A stretch of DNA of 64,000 nt, from positions 1 through 64,000 of the forward strand of contig PBAX01000023.1 in NCBI GenBank assembly GCA_002716385.1, written 5' to 3'. This DNA comes from Phycisphaerae bacterium. Lineage in GTDB: Bacteria; Planctomycetota; Phycisphaerae; Phycisphaerales; SM1A02. The position numbers and the translations under genes were made by a program. Positions 43,492 to 52,756 of this stretch are shown in pieces (position 1 is the first letter of the stretch; each line of letters opens with the position of its first letter). The notes under the pieces were generated by a model. It saw only the letters and a list, made by a program, of their open reading frames with translations, was not told where the DNA came from and made no database searches.

Positions 43492-43986
43492 ATGAACACG
43501 AATCAACATCGCACACCGAAGAGAACCATCCGGCTGGGCACCATTCTCGTTCAGCGAGGCATCCTCGACGAACATCAGGTTCAACGAGTCCTGCATGCTC
43601 AACATGAAGGTGGACAACCCTTCGGACTGCTTTGCGAGAAGCTCTACGACATCTCCCCCGCCAAGATCGAATCGGCCTGGGCCCAGCAGTACGCCATGCT
43701 CGTCGAGAAGGCCGATTTCACCAGCGTGGATCCCGATCCGGAGGTGCTTGGCATGATCAGTCGACGACAGGCCTGGCAGTTCCGCGTGATGCCGCTCTCA
43801 TGGGACGGCTGCGAACTCACGATGGCGACGACACCAAACGATCTCTGTCGAGCCTTGAGATTCGCCAACAACGTCATCGACCGGGCCGTGTACTTCGTCA
43901 TGGCCTCGCGGAAGTCTCTCGACGATGCGCTGCAGCGACACTATCCGATGCCGGGCGTGGAAAACGTCCGACGACGAGCCGCCTGA
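43492..43986 (+). CDS. Stand-alone MshEN (GspE N-terminal-like) domain protein
   Basis: The 164-residue protein consists of one MshEN-like domain. The N-terminal stretch RLGTILVQRGILDEHQVQRVLHAQ (residues about 14-37) fits the conserved RLGxxL-LxxQ pattern of MshEN, which binds cyclic di-GMP in MshE-type ATPases. A second half (about 85-160) contains the usual MSWD..L.MATTPND pattern. There is no ATPase domain. GGGGGAGG lies a few bases before the ATG. It is 158 bases downstream of the surface-protein pair. A c-di-GMP sensor or adaptor for type II secretion or pili is a plausible guess. Confidence 0.82.
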   Translation: MNTNQHRTPKRTIRLGTILVQRGILDEHQVQRVLHAQHEGGQPFGLLCEKLYDISPAKIESAWAQQYAMLVEKADFTSVDPDPEVLGMISRRQAWQFRVMPLSWDGCELTMATTPNDLCRALRFANNVIDRAVYFVMASRKSLDDALQRHYPMPGVENVRRRAA

Positions 43987-43992
43987 AAAAGA

Positions 43993-45117
43993 TCAACTCG
44001 ACAACGCATCGGGATTGAGACCCGCCAGCTCCTCCGTGACGAACAAGCCGTCACGACGAATCGTCTCGCCATCGAAACGGATTTCACCACCGCCGTAGTC
44101 CTCACGCTGGATCAGGACCATGTCCCAGTGGATGTTGCTGCGATTGCCGTTGTCCGCTTCCTCGTAGGCCTGACCGGGCGTGAAGTGAAGCGAACCGGCG
44201 ATCTTCTCATCGAAGAGGATGTCCATCATCGGCTCCTTGACGTACGGATTGAATCCGATCGCGAACTCGCCGACGTAGCGGGCACCTTCATCGGTGTTGA
44301 AGATCGCCTCCAACGCATCCGAATTCTGATCCGATGACGCCGAGACGATGCGCCCATCCTTGAACTCCAGTCGGACATTCTTGAACGAGGTTCCGTGGTA
44401 GATCGTCGGTGTATTGAAGTGGATGATCCCGTTGACCGAGTCCCTGACCGGCGAGGTGAAGCATTCGCCGTCGGGAATGTTGTGCGAACCGCAGCATGGC
44501 ACAGCCGGGATGTCCTTGATGGAGAAGGAAAGATCCGTATCGCCCGGACCCACCAGCTGGACCGCATCGGTCGCGTTCATTCGATCACGCAATGCCGCGG
44601 CAGCGGAGTCCATGGCGGCATAATCAAGTGTGCACACGTCGAAGTAGAACTTCTCGAAGGCCTCGGTACCCATGCTTGCCAGCTGTGCCATGCTCGGAGT
44701 CGGCCATCTGAGCACGCACCATTTGGTCTTCTTGACACGCTGCTGCATGTGCACTGGCTGCATGTATTCCTGACCCCATGCCTTGATCCGATCCTTGGAC
44801 ACCTCGGACTGCTCATTGATGTTGAACCCGCCGCGAAGACCCAGATAGGCGTCCATCCCCTTCATTCTGTGGAGATCGTGATCGGCCCATGCCCGGAACT
44901 GTTCATCGTCGGCATCCTGCAGAAGGGCAGCCATGACACGGTTGTCACGATGGACGACATGTGGATGCCCCCCTGCTCGGCGAGCAGCACGAACCGCCTC
45001 GATGACCATGGAACCTGGAATGTCGAAGGCCTCGATGAGAATGTGCTCACCAGCCTGAAGGCGAGTGGAGTGATTGATCAGCAATTCAGCAAGCTTGGTT
45101 TCGCGGGGGTCGTGCAT
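43993..45117 (-). CDS. M29 family aminopeptidase (thermophilic metalloprotease type)
   Basis: The 374-residue protein matches M29 aminopeptidases (AmpS/PepS/aminopeptidase T). The metal-binding segments are DEGARYVGEFAIGFNP (Glu), IAGSLHFTPGQAY (His) and SNIHWDMVLI (His, Asp) in the last third; GDTDLSFSI near residue 193 is also typical. The enzyme removes N-terminal residues from peptides using two metal ions. It is the last gene of a minus-strand set: hflX, a hypothetical, then this gene 31 bases later. It converges on the MshEN gene with six bases between the stops. Confidence 0.93.
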   Translation of the reverse strand: MHDPRETKLAELLINHSTRLQAGEHILIEAFDIPGSMVIEAVRAARRAGGHPHVVHRDNRVMAALLQDADDEQFRAWADHDLHRMKGMDAYLGLRGGFNINEQSEVSKDRIKAWGQEYMQPVHMQQRVKKTKWCVLRWPTPSMAQLASMGTEAFEKFYFDVCTLDYAAMDSAAAALRDRMNATDAVQLVGPGDTDLSFSIKDIPAVPCCGSHNIPDGECFTSPVRDSVNGIIHFNTPTIYHGTSFKNVRLEFKDGRIVSASSDQNSDALEAIFNTDEGARYVGEFAIGFNPYVKEPMMDILFDEKIAGSLHFTPGQAYEEADNGNRSNIHWDMVLIQREDYGGGEIRFDGETIRRDGLFVTEELAGLNPDALSS

Positions 45118-45148
45118 TGATGGCTACCTTCTCTTCGATGCGAGTGGT

Positions 45149-46105
45149 TCATTCCGATTCGGGATCAGTGGCCAGACATGCTAGCAGGAGCGAACGCAAT
45201 GCCGGACGGCACTGTTCACGGAACCGGAGGGTGCAATTGAGTTGATCGACGGATGGGCGGAACCTGAACCAGCCCATGGCCCGCGACGAGTCACGGGAGG
45301 TGCCGTGCCAGAACCCGTCATCCGCCCTGTCCCATTTCATCCGCTGCCCGGGAGGCTGGGTTGGATCCCACCGCTCGACATTGCTCCCCAGCAACGCGGC
45401 GTCGAAATCCGCCAGATCATCCGCATAGGGTGTCGCGATGAGGATCACGTTGTCTGACTTGGGCATGAACTGCTGACTGGCTCGTTCCATCAGACGTCTG
45501 ATCTTCTGGCCGCGTTCCTGAAAACCTTCCGGTAGTCCGATCGCCAGCGAGACCGTGCGACTGTCCCAGGGAGCAACGACTCTGATGCCACCCAGTTCCC
45601 GACCGTCCGTCGACCGAACGGTCAGTTCATCACCCACACGGGCCTGAAGAAGAAACTCGGAACACCGGACCACGAGTTCCTGCATCTCCTCGTCACTCAG
45701 GCCATCCGTCCATCTGACCCTCACAAGCCATGGGCGTTCGATCCCTTCCAGCACTCTCAATCGAGGCGAGATCCTGATTCGACGAGACTTCCTGGCGTCA
45801 TGGAATCTCTTGATGTGAACATGGAACTCGCGGCCATCACGACGGACTCTCAGATCGCAGGTCCGACCTCTTGGTGTCGGCACCTCGACTTCCAGATCGC
45901 ATCCCATCTGATCGAGTCGATCGGCAATGATGACCTCAGCCCAGGCGTCCATGAACGGCCGTCTCTGCTGCTGACCACACAATCGATCGTAGAGCCCGGA
46001 CAACTCCGGTCGATTACGCCAGGCCTCCACTCTCGAAACCAGCGCTGGATCGAGTTCATGTCGATGGACATCCAGTCCATGCCCGGCGCCGCCAGAATCC
46101 GACAT
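45149..46105 (-). CDS. Hypothetical protein with a nuclease-like core (degenerate PD-(D/E)xK pattern)
   Basis: The 318-residue protein has no recognised family. Its middle resembles the PD-(D/E)xK nuclease core: E57 in an amphipathic helix (AWAEVIIADRL), then D84 (TCDLRV), and H97-I-K99 in the next strand (FHVHIKRF), where the usual Asp/Glu of the third motif is His. The rest is Arg-rich with two predicted alpha/beta halves (REFHVHIKRFHDARKSRR; NVILIATPYADDLADF). The ATG shares its first base with the hflX stop (TGATG), so it is coupled to hflX. Nuclease activity is uncertain; it might be an inactive nucleic-acid-binding fold. Confidence 0.75.
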   Translation of the reverse strand: MSDSGGAGHGLDVHRHELDPALVSRVEAWRNRPELSGLYDRLCGQQQRRPFMDAWAEVIIADRLDQMGCDLEVEVPTPRGRTCDLRVRRDGREFHVHIKRFHDARKSRRIRISPRLRVLEGIERPWLVRVRWTDGLSDEEMQELVVRCSEFLLQARVGDELTVRSTDGRELGGIRVVAPWDSRTVSLAIGLPEGFQERGQKIRRLMERASQQFMPKSDNVILIATPYADDLADFDAALLGSNVERWDPTQPPGQRMKWDRADDGFWHGTSRDSSRAMGWFRFRPSVDQLNCTLRFREQCRPALRSLLLACLATDPESE

Positions 46106-47532
46106 CAGGACAACTCCCGATCACCGGTCGACGTGTGTTCGCTTGTCAGCACGCCATCCTGACCATCGAATGGTGGACCGGCCCACGACTTCTCGGGCCA
46201 GAGATCCTTGATGGCCTGACGCAGTGGCACACCGTCGATCGAAGCGTCCCCACCTCGAGAGAGCAGCTGCTCCGCCTGACGTTTTCCCAATCGAACCCGA
46301 TATCGAACCCTATCCCCTTCATAGTCGCGGTCCTCTATGTCGGTACGACGCTCCATGAAGTCGACCATTCGTCCACTCGCGAGCGCGATCTCGACCGTCA
46401 CCTGCAACTGGGGACCGAGCACCGTCTCGAGAACCTGCTGGGCCAGTTCATCCACACCATCGCCCGTACGGGCGCTGATTGGGATCGAACCGGGATAGTC
46501 CTTCAGCCAGGGGAGCAGGTCATCCGGACGCTCGAGGCAATCCACCTTGTTCAGGACAAGAAATCTGGGCTGATGGGCCGCCCCGATGGACTCCAGCGTC
46601 TCCTCCACGATGCGAAGCTGTTGACGCGCCGTGGGATCCGCGACATCCAGGACGATCAACAGCAATTGGCCGTGAACGGTCTCCTCAAGAGTCGAACGGA
46701 AGGAAGCGATCAGATGGTGAGGCAGATCACGAATGAAGCCGACCGTATCACTGACGAGAACATTGGTCCCGGTACCGACAAGCCATTTCTCGACTCTGCT
46801 TGAAAGGGTCGCGAACAGCTTGTCGTTCGCAAATGCGCCCCCACCATCACTGACGTGATTGAAGAGGGTCGACTTGCCCGCATTGGTGTATCCGACGAGT
46901 CCGACGGTGAAGTGATCCTCGTTTCGAGACGCGACCTCGCGTTCCTTGCGCTTCAATATCCCCTCGAGTTCATTGCGCAACTGCTTCAAGCGACGCTGAA
47001 CAAGGCGTCTGTCGATCTCGAGCTGCTGCTCACCGGGGCCACGTGTGCCGATTCCCACCGGGGCACCACCGGTCACCTGACCGAGGTGGTCCCACATGGC
47101 ACGCAATCGAGGATAGGTGTACTCGAGCTGGGCGATCTCGACCTGCAGCTTGGCGGCATGTGTCGTGGCACGACGCGCGAAGATGTCCAGAATCAACTCG
47201 CTGCGATCGATGATCTTGCAGGAGGTCTCGCGTTCGATGTTCCGGATCTGGGCGGGTGTGAGATCGTGATCGAAGATCACCAGCGTGGCCTCGACCATCT
47301 CGACCAGATGTCTCAGTTCCTCGAGCTTGCCCTTTCCAATGAAACTTCGACCACTGGGCAGTCGCCTCTTCTGATGCAGATGCCCCACGACCTCGGCACC
47401 GGCCGTGGCCACCAACGCGGTCAATTCATGAACGCGTTCACGAGTAGTGAGCCTGGCCCCCGGCAGTTCGACCGCTACGAGGACGGCCCGCTCCCGGGCG
47501 ACTTTCAACTCCTCACGGTGGATCTGACTCAT
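46105..47532 (-). CDS. hflX: GTPase HflX
   Basis: The 475-residue protein starts at MSQIHREE, which gives the family N-terminus; the longer frame has 41 extra non-homologous residues. The HflX N-terminal subdomain (RSFIGKGKLEELRHLV) precedes a coiled-coil hairpin (RLVQRRLKQLRNELEGI) and a G-domain with G1 GYTNAGKST, G3 DTVGFIRDLP and G4 LNKVD. HflX binds stalled 70S ribosomes and splits them in stress. It is followed by the hypothetical and M29 aminopeptidase in one operon. Confidence 0.95.
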   Translation of the reverse strand: MSQIHREELKVARERAVLVAVELPGARLTTRERVHELTALVATAGAEVVGHLHQKRRLPSGRSFIGKGKLEELRHLVEMVEATLVIFDHDLTPAQIRNIERETSCKIIDRSELILDIFARRATTHAAKLQVEIAQLEYTYPRLRAMWDHLGQVTGGAPVGIGTRGPGEQQLEIDRRLVQRRLKQLRNELEGILKRKEREVASRNEDHFTVGLVGYTNAGKSTLFNHVSDGGGAFANDKLFATLSSRVEKWLVGTGTNVLVSDTVGFIRDLPHHLIASFRSTLEETVHGQLLLIVLDVADPTARQQLRIVEETLESIGAAHQPRFLVLNKVDCLERPDDLLPWLKDYPGSIPISARTGDGVDELAQQVLETVLGPQLQVTVEIALASGRMVDFMERRTDIEDRDYEGDRVRYRVRLGKRQAEQLLSRGGDASIDGVPLRQAIKDLWPEKSWAGPPFDGQDGVLTSEHTSTGDRELS

Positions 47533-47673
47533 GATCGAATCGGGGCCTCTAGGGTGGTGTAGACTTGGGACCGCTGGGCTGCCACGCTCCCCCGCCGTCG
47601 ATTGGGCGGTGATCGCGAACAAGCCACCGCACAAATCGTACCGTTCAAGGTGCAACTAAGAGGTCATTGATTC

Positions 47674-49353
47674 ATGAATATTCGTCGAACGATTGCCCAG
47701 ACGCTGCTGATAGTCCTCACCGGCGTCCTGATCATCGAACTTCCGACCGCGATTGCCAGCCGAGTGGATGGGAATCGATGGTTCGATCCCATTGCCGACG
47801 TCCATGGCCACATCATGGATGATTTCGTCAAGAACGCCAATCGCCAAGCCATGCAACAGGCTGTGATTGCCGCCATGATCGAATCTCTCGACGACCAGTA
47901 TTCCCAGTACATCCCCCCGTCATTGGAAAGCGATTTCACCAAGGAACTCAGCGGGGACTACGCCGGAATCGGGGCCAGAATCGAGAATCGAGGGCGTGCG
48001 TACAAGACCAAGCCCCTCAAGATCATGACACCGATGAGAGGCTCGCCTTCCCTGGCAGCCGGCGTGCGACCCGGGGACGAGGTCCTCGAGATAGATGGCT
48101 GGTCGACGGTTGGGCAGCTTGAGGACGACTGCATCGATCGCCTCCTTGGCACACCTGGCACGGAGGTCAAGGTCCTCCTTCGCCATGCCGACGGGGAAGA
48201 AGAGGAAGTCACGATCATCAGAGGTCAGATCCGAACATCGAACATCCATGGTCTGATCACGACCGAGGACGACTGGCAATACCATCTGGGCGACGACGGG
48301 ATCATCTACATTCGAATTGATCAGTTCACCGACCGAACCGTCAAGGAACTGAAGAGGACCTTGAAGAAGGCCAATGCCCAGCAACCGATCACGGGGCTGA
48401 TTCTCGATCTCCGGGACAACCCCGGAGGATCCCTGGAAGCGGCCGTGGACATGGTCGACCTCTTCCTTGATTCCGGCGAGATCGTCAGCATCCGCTCACC
48501 AAGGGATGACAAGCAGGAAGTCGGTGAAGTCTACGAGACCCGGCGGAGCAGTCCATGGGAATCGCTTCCACTTGCCATCATGATCAACAGCCGTTCGGCC
48601 TCCGCCAGCGAGATCGTCTCGGGGGCCCTCTCCGACCACGGACGAGCGAAGATCATCGGCGAGCGTTCGTTCGGCAAGGGATCCGTGCAGGAACTCCGCC
48701 CGCTTGAAGGTGGAAATGGTCTTCTGAAGATGACGACGAAGTACTACTTCCTCCCGAACGGTCGGCACCTGCAGAAGGCCAAGTACGCCTCGGAGGAACC
48801 CTGGGGGGTGGATCCGTCTGAAGGCTGCATCGTTCCCGAGTCCAACGAGGAGAACAGCCAGAGAATCCGGGCCCGACTCCCATTCGTGGATATCGGTGGT
48901 GAATACGAGACCCTTCCCGACATCGTCGACGAGAACTGGGTTGTTGAGAACCTGAAGGATCCTGCTCTGGGCGAAGCGATCTCGCTGTTGCGCAAGCGCA
49001 ACGAGCTTGGCGACTGGCCTGAGCTGCCCGAAGACGAGGATCCGATGTTCGATTCGATGGCTGTTGGTCTGGACACGTTGATGAAACGGCGCGACCTCTA
49101 CGAGAAGGCCATGGCGGAAGTCGAGGACGAGATCAACCAGTTCCAGGGGATGTCGCTTGAATCAGAACTGGGACTCGGACTGCCCGAGGACACCGTACTC
49201 GATGAACCGGTCATCGCCATCTACGATTCAGAAGGCAATCTCGTCGGACGATGGCAGGTCGATGAGAACGACGACCTCGCCCTCATGCTCTCCACGACAA
49301 AGTTCGAGAAACTCGAGGACGAGACTGAGCCGATCCAGACCGACGAACCCTAG
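47674..49353 (+). CDS. Secreted or membrane-anchored S41 carboxy-terminal processing protease
   Basis: The 559-residue protein has an N-terminal signal/anchor (TIAQTLLIVLTGVLIIELPTAIA). A PDZ domain (about 95-185, SPSLAAGVRPGDEVLEIDGW) is followed by the S41 protease core. The catalytic Ser is S310 in SASASEIVSGAL and the general-base Lys is K335 in SFGKGS, 25 residues apart as in Prc (S430/K455). A charged C-terminal part (about 390-559) is longer than in CtpA. Likely a periplasmic protease trimming exposed C-termini. It is 23 bases upstream of the M20 hydrolase gene, co-transcribed. Confidence 0.93.
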   Translation: MNIRRTIAQTLLIVLTGVLIIELPTAIASRVDGNRWFDPIADVHGHIMDDFVKNANRQAMQQAVIAAMIESLDDQYSQYIPPSLESDFTKELSGDYAGIGARIENRGRAYKTKPLKIMTPMRGSPSLAAGVRPGDEVLEIDGWSTVGQLEDDCIDRLLGTPGTEVKVLLRHADGEEEEVTIIRGQIRTSNIHGLITTEDDWQYHLGDDGIIYIRIDQFTDRTVKELKRTLKKANAQQPITGLILDLRDNPGGSLEAAVDMVDLFLDSGEIVSIRSPRDDKQEVGEVYETRRSSPWESLPLAIMINSRSASASEIVSGALSDHGRAKIIGERSFGKGSVQELRPLEGGNGLLKMTTKYYFLPNGRHLQKAKYASEEPWGVDPSEGCIVPESNEENSQRIRARLPFVDIGGEYETLPDIVDENWVVENLKDPALGEAISLLRKRNELGDWPELPEDEDPMFDSMAVGLDTLMKRRDLYEKAMAEVEDEINQFQGMSLESELGLGLPEDTVLDEPVIAIYDSEGNLVGRWQVDENDDLALMLSTTKFEKLEDETEPIQTDEP

Positions 49354-49376
49354 TACACACTGAACAGAGACGATCC

Positions 49377-50588
49377 ATGACAGTCGATACGGCAAACAGA
49401 TCCTCCACCATCAAGCAGCACATCGATGCCATTCTTCCGGAACTCGTCGAGTTCCGACACGATCTCCACAGACACCCGGAGATCATGTACGAGGAACATC
49501 GCACCAGCAGTCGCATTCGGGAGGAACTTGAACGTGCCGACATCGACTACAAGGGCGACCTGGCAGGAGGCACCGGCGTACTGGCGCACCTCAATGGAAC
49601 AGCCGGCCAGGCCGTCGGACTGCGGGCGGACATTGACGCCCTGCCCATTCATGAGCAGAGCGGTGTACCACACGCCTCGACGATCGAGGGGAAGATGCAT
49701 GCCTGTGGACATGACGGCCACACCGCGATCCTTCTGGGCGCCGCACGCGTGCTGAAATCTATGTCGAGCGAACACCCGTTGCCACGTCCAGTGTCGTTCC
49801 TGTTCCAACCCGCCGAAGAAGGTGGCGCCGGCGGCAAACGCATGGTGGAGGACGGCTGCCTCGACGGCACGGTGATCGGCCCTCCGATCGAACGCATGTA
49901 CGGACTGCACGGATGGCCCATGCTTCCCGAGGGCGTGGTCGGTTCACGACCCGGCCCCCTGCTGGCATCTTCGGATTCATTCTCGATGGTGATCCGTGGA
50001 CAAGGCGGACATGCCGCGATGCCACATACCACCATCGATCCAGTGAGCACCGCCGCCACGATCATCACCACGCTTCAACAAGCCGTGTCCCGCCGCGTCG
50101 ATCCGGTTCTCGGCGGAGTCGTTTCCGTGACCAGTGTGCATGCCGGCGAAGCATTCAATGTCATTCCAGGCGAATGTTTGTTGAAGGGAACTGTGCGAGC
50201 CCTGTACGAGGAGGCTAGACTCGTTCTTCGGTCGGCCGTTCATGACATACCGACCGGTATCGCCTCGACTCTCGGGTGCGAGATCGAAATCGACTATCAC
50301 GACGGCTATCCCGTCACATGCAACGATGCCGCTACCACGGAGGCCTTTCACGATCTTGCCCGCTCGGTCGTCGGCGAGGACCGGGTCGAGCCACTCGAGT
50401 TCCCGGTGATGGGTGGAGAGGACTTCGCCTACTACTGCCAGAAGATCCCATCCTGCTTCTTCGCGCTGGGATTGTGTCCGCCTGACCAGGAATCGATGCC
50501 CTCCCTGCATCATCCCGCCTTCGACTTCAATGACAAGGCGATTGCCACCGGTGTGGAGATGTTCTGCCGGATCGCTTTGGAATCCTAG
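49377..50588 (+). CDS. M20 family amidohydrolase (N-acyl amino acid hydrolase type)
   Basis: The 403-residue cytoplasmic enzyme matches the M20D amidohydrolase/IAA-amino-acid hydrolase group. Metal-binding motifs are MHACGHDGHTAILLGAA and FQPAEEGGAGGKRMV, with LRADIDALPI upstream, and MGGEDFAYYCQ near the C-terminus. Members cleave acyl groups or small peptides from amino acids; the substrate is unknown. Length is normal (about 380-400). It follows the S41 protease by 23 bases, so protease and hydrolase may act in one peptide or cell-wall turnover unit; this is inference. Confidence 0.93.
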   Translation: MTVDTANRSSTIKQHIDAILPELVEFRHDLHRHPEIMYEEHRTSSRIREELERADIDYKGDLAGGTGVLAHLNGTAGQAVGLRADIDALPIHEQSGVPHASTIEGKMHACGHDGHTAILLGAARVLKSMSSEHPLPRPVSFLFQPAEEGGAGGKRMVEDGCLDGTVIGPPIERMYGLHGWPMLPEGVVGSRPGPLLASSDSFSMVIRGQGGHAAMPHTTIDPVSTAATIITTLQQAVSRRVDPVLGGVVSVTSVHAGEAFNVIPGECLLKGTVRALYEEARLVLRSAVHDIPTGIASTLGCEIEIDYHDGYPVTCNDAATTEAFHDLARSVVGEDRVEPLEFPVMGGEDFAYYCQKIPSCFFALGLCPPDQESMPSLHHPAFDFNDKAIATGVEMFCRIALES

Positions 50589-50590
50589 GA

Positions 50591-51112
50591 TCACTTCAGA
50601 CGAGGAAGCCCCTGCGCCTCACGCCCACGGTTGATCATGGCGAAGGAACGCTTGTCGTGCCGGACCAGCTTGGCCAGCTGCGACATGCTCACACCCAGGA
50701 CGCCTGCGGCACCGGCCACGTCGTACCGCCGGGCCACGATCACATCGAGCGCCTCCGACAACAGCGAGGGATAGTCGCGATGCATCGGATTGACCGAGAT
50801 GCTGCGTCCCTGCCTGCGATCGTTCCAGAGCTCGCTGCAGGTGTGATGCTCGTGATGCGTCCGACTTCTCACAGTCGCGGCCAACTTCATGCGGAGACGA
50901 AACACGGCCCGACTTCGATTCTGGGCCTGAGATCTTCGCTCGGTGGCCGCCGCCACGACACCCGACGGACGATGCGTGATGGTCGTCGCGGTATCACGAC
51001 GATTTCGATTCTGACCACCCGGACCGGTCGCCCGACCGAATTCGACATCGCACTCCTTCAGGAGGTCTTCCTCTTCTAGCGTCGATGGATGTGGTCCCTT
51101 GATGGTGTCCAT
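50591..51112 (-). CDS. Class-I release-factor-like protein (ArfB/PrfH-type) with extra C-terminal domain
   Basis: The 173-residue protein has the GGQ-type catalytic domain of class I release factors (GRATGPGGQNRNRR near residue 30; THRPSGVVAAATERRSQAQNR), lacking the codon-recognition domain of RF1/RF2. Such proteins, including ArfB, hydrolyse peptidyl-tRNA on stalled ribosomes. The C-terminal extension (about 100-173) is Arg-rich with a compact helical part, not the Lys-rich tail of ArfB, and may be specific to planctomycetes. It starts 13 bases after the tsaD stop. No strong ribosome site is seen. Confidence 0.85.
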   Translation of the reverse strand: MDTIKGPHPSTLEEEDLLKECDVEFGRATGPGGQNRNRRDTATTITHRPSGVVAAATERRSQAQNRSRAVFRLRMKLAATVRSRTHHEHHTCSELWNDRRQGRSISVNPMHRDYPSLLSEALDVIVARRYDVAGAAGVLGVSMSQLAKLVRHDKRSFAMINRGREAQGLPRLK

Positions 51113-51125
51113 CCGCGACAGCCTA

Positions 51126-52166
51126 TCAATGCGTGACGCGAGCTGCCGCTGGCAGATCCATTCCATGCCGGATTCCATCGGCATGCAGCGCATCCGCCAG
51201 ACCGGCGATCATCGCGGCATTGTCGACGCAGTAGGCGGATGCGGCCAGACGCAGATCGATTCCATGATCGTCGGCGACACCGGTCAACCCCCGACGAAGT
51301 TCTCCATTGGCCGTGACCCCTCCCCCGGCCAGAAGACTTCGGACGTCATGTTGCCCGATTGCACGTTCGAGATTCCGGATGATCGCGGCGACCGCGGCCT
51401 TCTGGAAGGAGGCCGCCGCATCGGCTCGCTCCGAAGCAGCCAGATCCCTGACGCTGCGTGGATAGGTGACGTCACGTCCACGACCTTCGGGGCGACCTCG
51501 AACCCCATAGAGCAACGCGGTCTTGAGTCCGCTGAACGAGAAGTCCAACGTGTCGCCCAGTCTGGCGATCGGCAGCTTCAAAGCCCCGGGATCTCCATCG
51601 CATGCCAATGTCTCTATGGCAGGTCCTCCTGGATAGCCCGCTTCGAGGATCGTGGCCGCCTTGTCGAAGGCCTCCCCGATGGCATCGTCGATGGTTGAAC
51701 CGATGACCTCGATATCCGTCGGACTCCTCAACACGTACAGGGCCGTGTGACCTCCTGATGCAACGAGTCCGATGGCAGGAAACTCGATCGAACGACTGTC
51801 CAGACATGGTGACCAGAGATGGGCCCAGACATGGTTCACACCGATCAACGGCAAACCGGTCGACCAGGCCAGGGCCTTGGCGGCGCCCAGACCCACCAGC
51901 AGTGATCCGATCAAGCCCGGCTCATGCCCAACGGCGATCGCATCGAGTTCGCCCAGTTGGACACCTGCTTCAAGCAGACACTCCTTGATGACAGGCAGAA
52001 TACGTTCCAGATGGGCGCGTGATGCGATCTCAGGAACGACACCCGAATACCGCTCATGAAGATCGTGTTGCGTCGCCACGATATTCGAGAGGACCTCGCA
52101 ACCATCTCGAACAACGGCTGCAGAGGTTTCATCGCAACTGCTTTCAATTCCGAGTATCAGGGCCAT
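51126..52166 (-). CDS. tsaD: tRNA N6-adenosine threonylcarbamoyltransferase TsaD
   Basis: The 346-residue protein has the TsaD/Kae1 ASKHA fold. The ATP and metal residues are H112-VWA-H116 in VNHVWAHLWSP (HxxxH) and D in the SAYCVDNAAMIAGL segment near the C-terminus; ILGIESSCDETSAAVV and SRAHLERILPVI are family motifs. With TsaB, TsaE and TsaC it makes t6A37 in ANN-decoding tRNAs. TsaB and TsaE are not adjacent. Operon order on the minus strand is FHA gene, tsaD, release-factor-like gene. Confidence 0.97.
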   Translation of the reverse strand: MALILGIESSCDETSAAVVRDGCEVLSNIVATQHDLHERYSGVVPEIASRAHLERILPVIKECLLEAGVQLGELDAIAVGHEPGLIGSLLVGLGAAKALAWSTGLPLIGVNHVWAHLWSPCLDSRSIEFPAIGLVASGGHTALYVLRSPTDIEVIGSTIDDAIGEAFDKAATILEAGYPGGPAIETLACDGDPGALKLPIARLGDTLDFSFSGLKTALLYGVRGRPEGRGRDVTYPRSVRDLAASERADAAASFQKAAVAAIIRNLERAIGQHDVRSLLAGGGVTANGELRRGLTGVADDHGIDLRLAASAYCVDNAAMIAGLADALHADGIRHGMDLPAAARVTH

Positions 52167-52205
52167 GTCGAGGCAACCTGCATTCTTGAGTTCCGGCCAG
52201 GTCGA

Positions 52206-52649
52206 TCAGTCGGTGACCGTTCGTTCCTCGCGCCATGAATCACTCATGGGCCAGTGGGAAGGCGCATCGGCCAGGGTGCCCTGACCAATGTTCGTGATCT
52301 CTTCGAGCGCTTCTTCGGCCGTCGTGTAATCACGGGTCGTGAAGAGGATCGTGGTGCCACCGATTCCGATCGTCTGACCGTCCTTGAGAACCTGCTCACC
52401 ATCGATCGGAGAACCATTGGAGTAGGTCCCGTTCGAACTGCCCATGTCGGAGAGAATGAAGCGTTTCTTGGCCACATTGGTGCCCGGAACCATGACCGAC
52501 GAATCGATGACGACCTTGGAGTGGTGCCTTGAGGCCCGCTCATCCGCGATCTGGATGGTGCAGTCATCTCCACGACCGATCAGGGTGTCGCCCTTGATCG
52601 AGTAGAATTCCCCGTCATTTGGTCCCGAGATAATCAGTAGTGAGGCCAT
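52206..52649 (-). CDS. FHA-domain protein
   Basis: The 147-residue protein is mainly one forkhead-associated domain with the three marks: [20 protein letters not shown] and [13 protein letters not shown] domains bind phosphothreonine peptides, so it probably links to a Ser/Thr kinase, common in planctomycetes but not present here. The remaining C-terminus (about 100-147) is Thr/Glu/Trp-rich and likely flexible. AAGGAGC lies seven bases before the ATG. It diverges from the ribosomal operon and sits 39 bases before tsaD. Confidence 0.9.
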   Translation of the reverse strand: MASLLIISGPNDGEFYSIKGDTLIGRGDDCTIQIADERASRHHSKVVIDSSVMVPGTNVAKKRFILSDMGSSNGTYSNGSPIDGEQVLKDGQTIGIGGTTILFTTRDYTTAEEALEEITNIGQGTLADAPSHWPMSDSWREERTVTD

Positions 52650-52690
52650 TTATCAGCTCCTTGGCGTGGACCATCAGGATATCAAGCCTC

Positions 52691-52725
52691 AGGGGCATGG
52701 GGGCGCCTCCCCGAGCCATGCCCCT
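52691..52725. repeat. 10-bp inverted repeat in the divergent fha-rplK region
   Basis: AGGGGCATGG (52691-52700) is perfectly complemented by CCATGCCCCT (52716-52725), with a 15-base GC-rich loop, just before the rplK promoter -35 box. It could be an operator or a stop for transcripts running in from upstream. Confidence 0.6.
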
Positions 52726-52728
52726 CAC

Positions 52729-52756
52729 TTGTAATCGGCGTGGATTTATCTACAAT
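52729..52756 (+). promoter_or_regulatory. Sigma-70-like promoter of the rplK operon
   Basis: TTGTAA (52729-52734), a 16-base spacer, then TACAAT (52751-52756). It is oriented towards rplK and leaves about 100 bases of leader before the ATG. The fit to consensus is good for a Planctomycete, but untested. Confidence 0.65.

Noticed and set aside
46855-47562. A 235-residue plus-strand frame opposite hflX
   Set aside because: Antisense to a clear GTPase; no ribosome site or motif.
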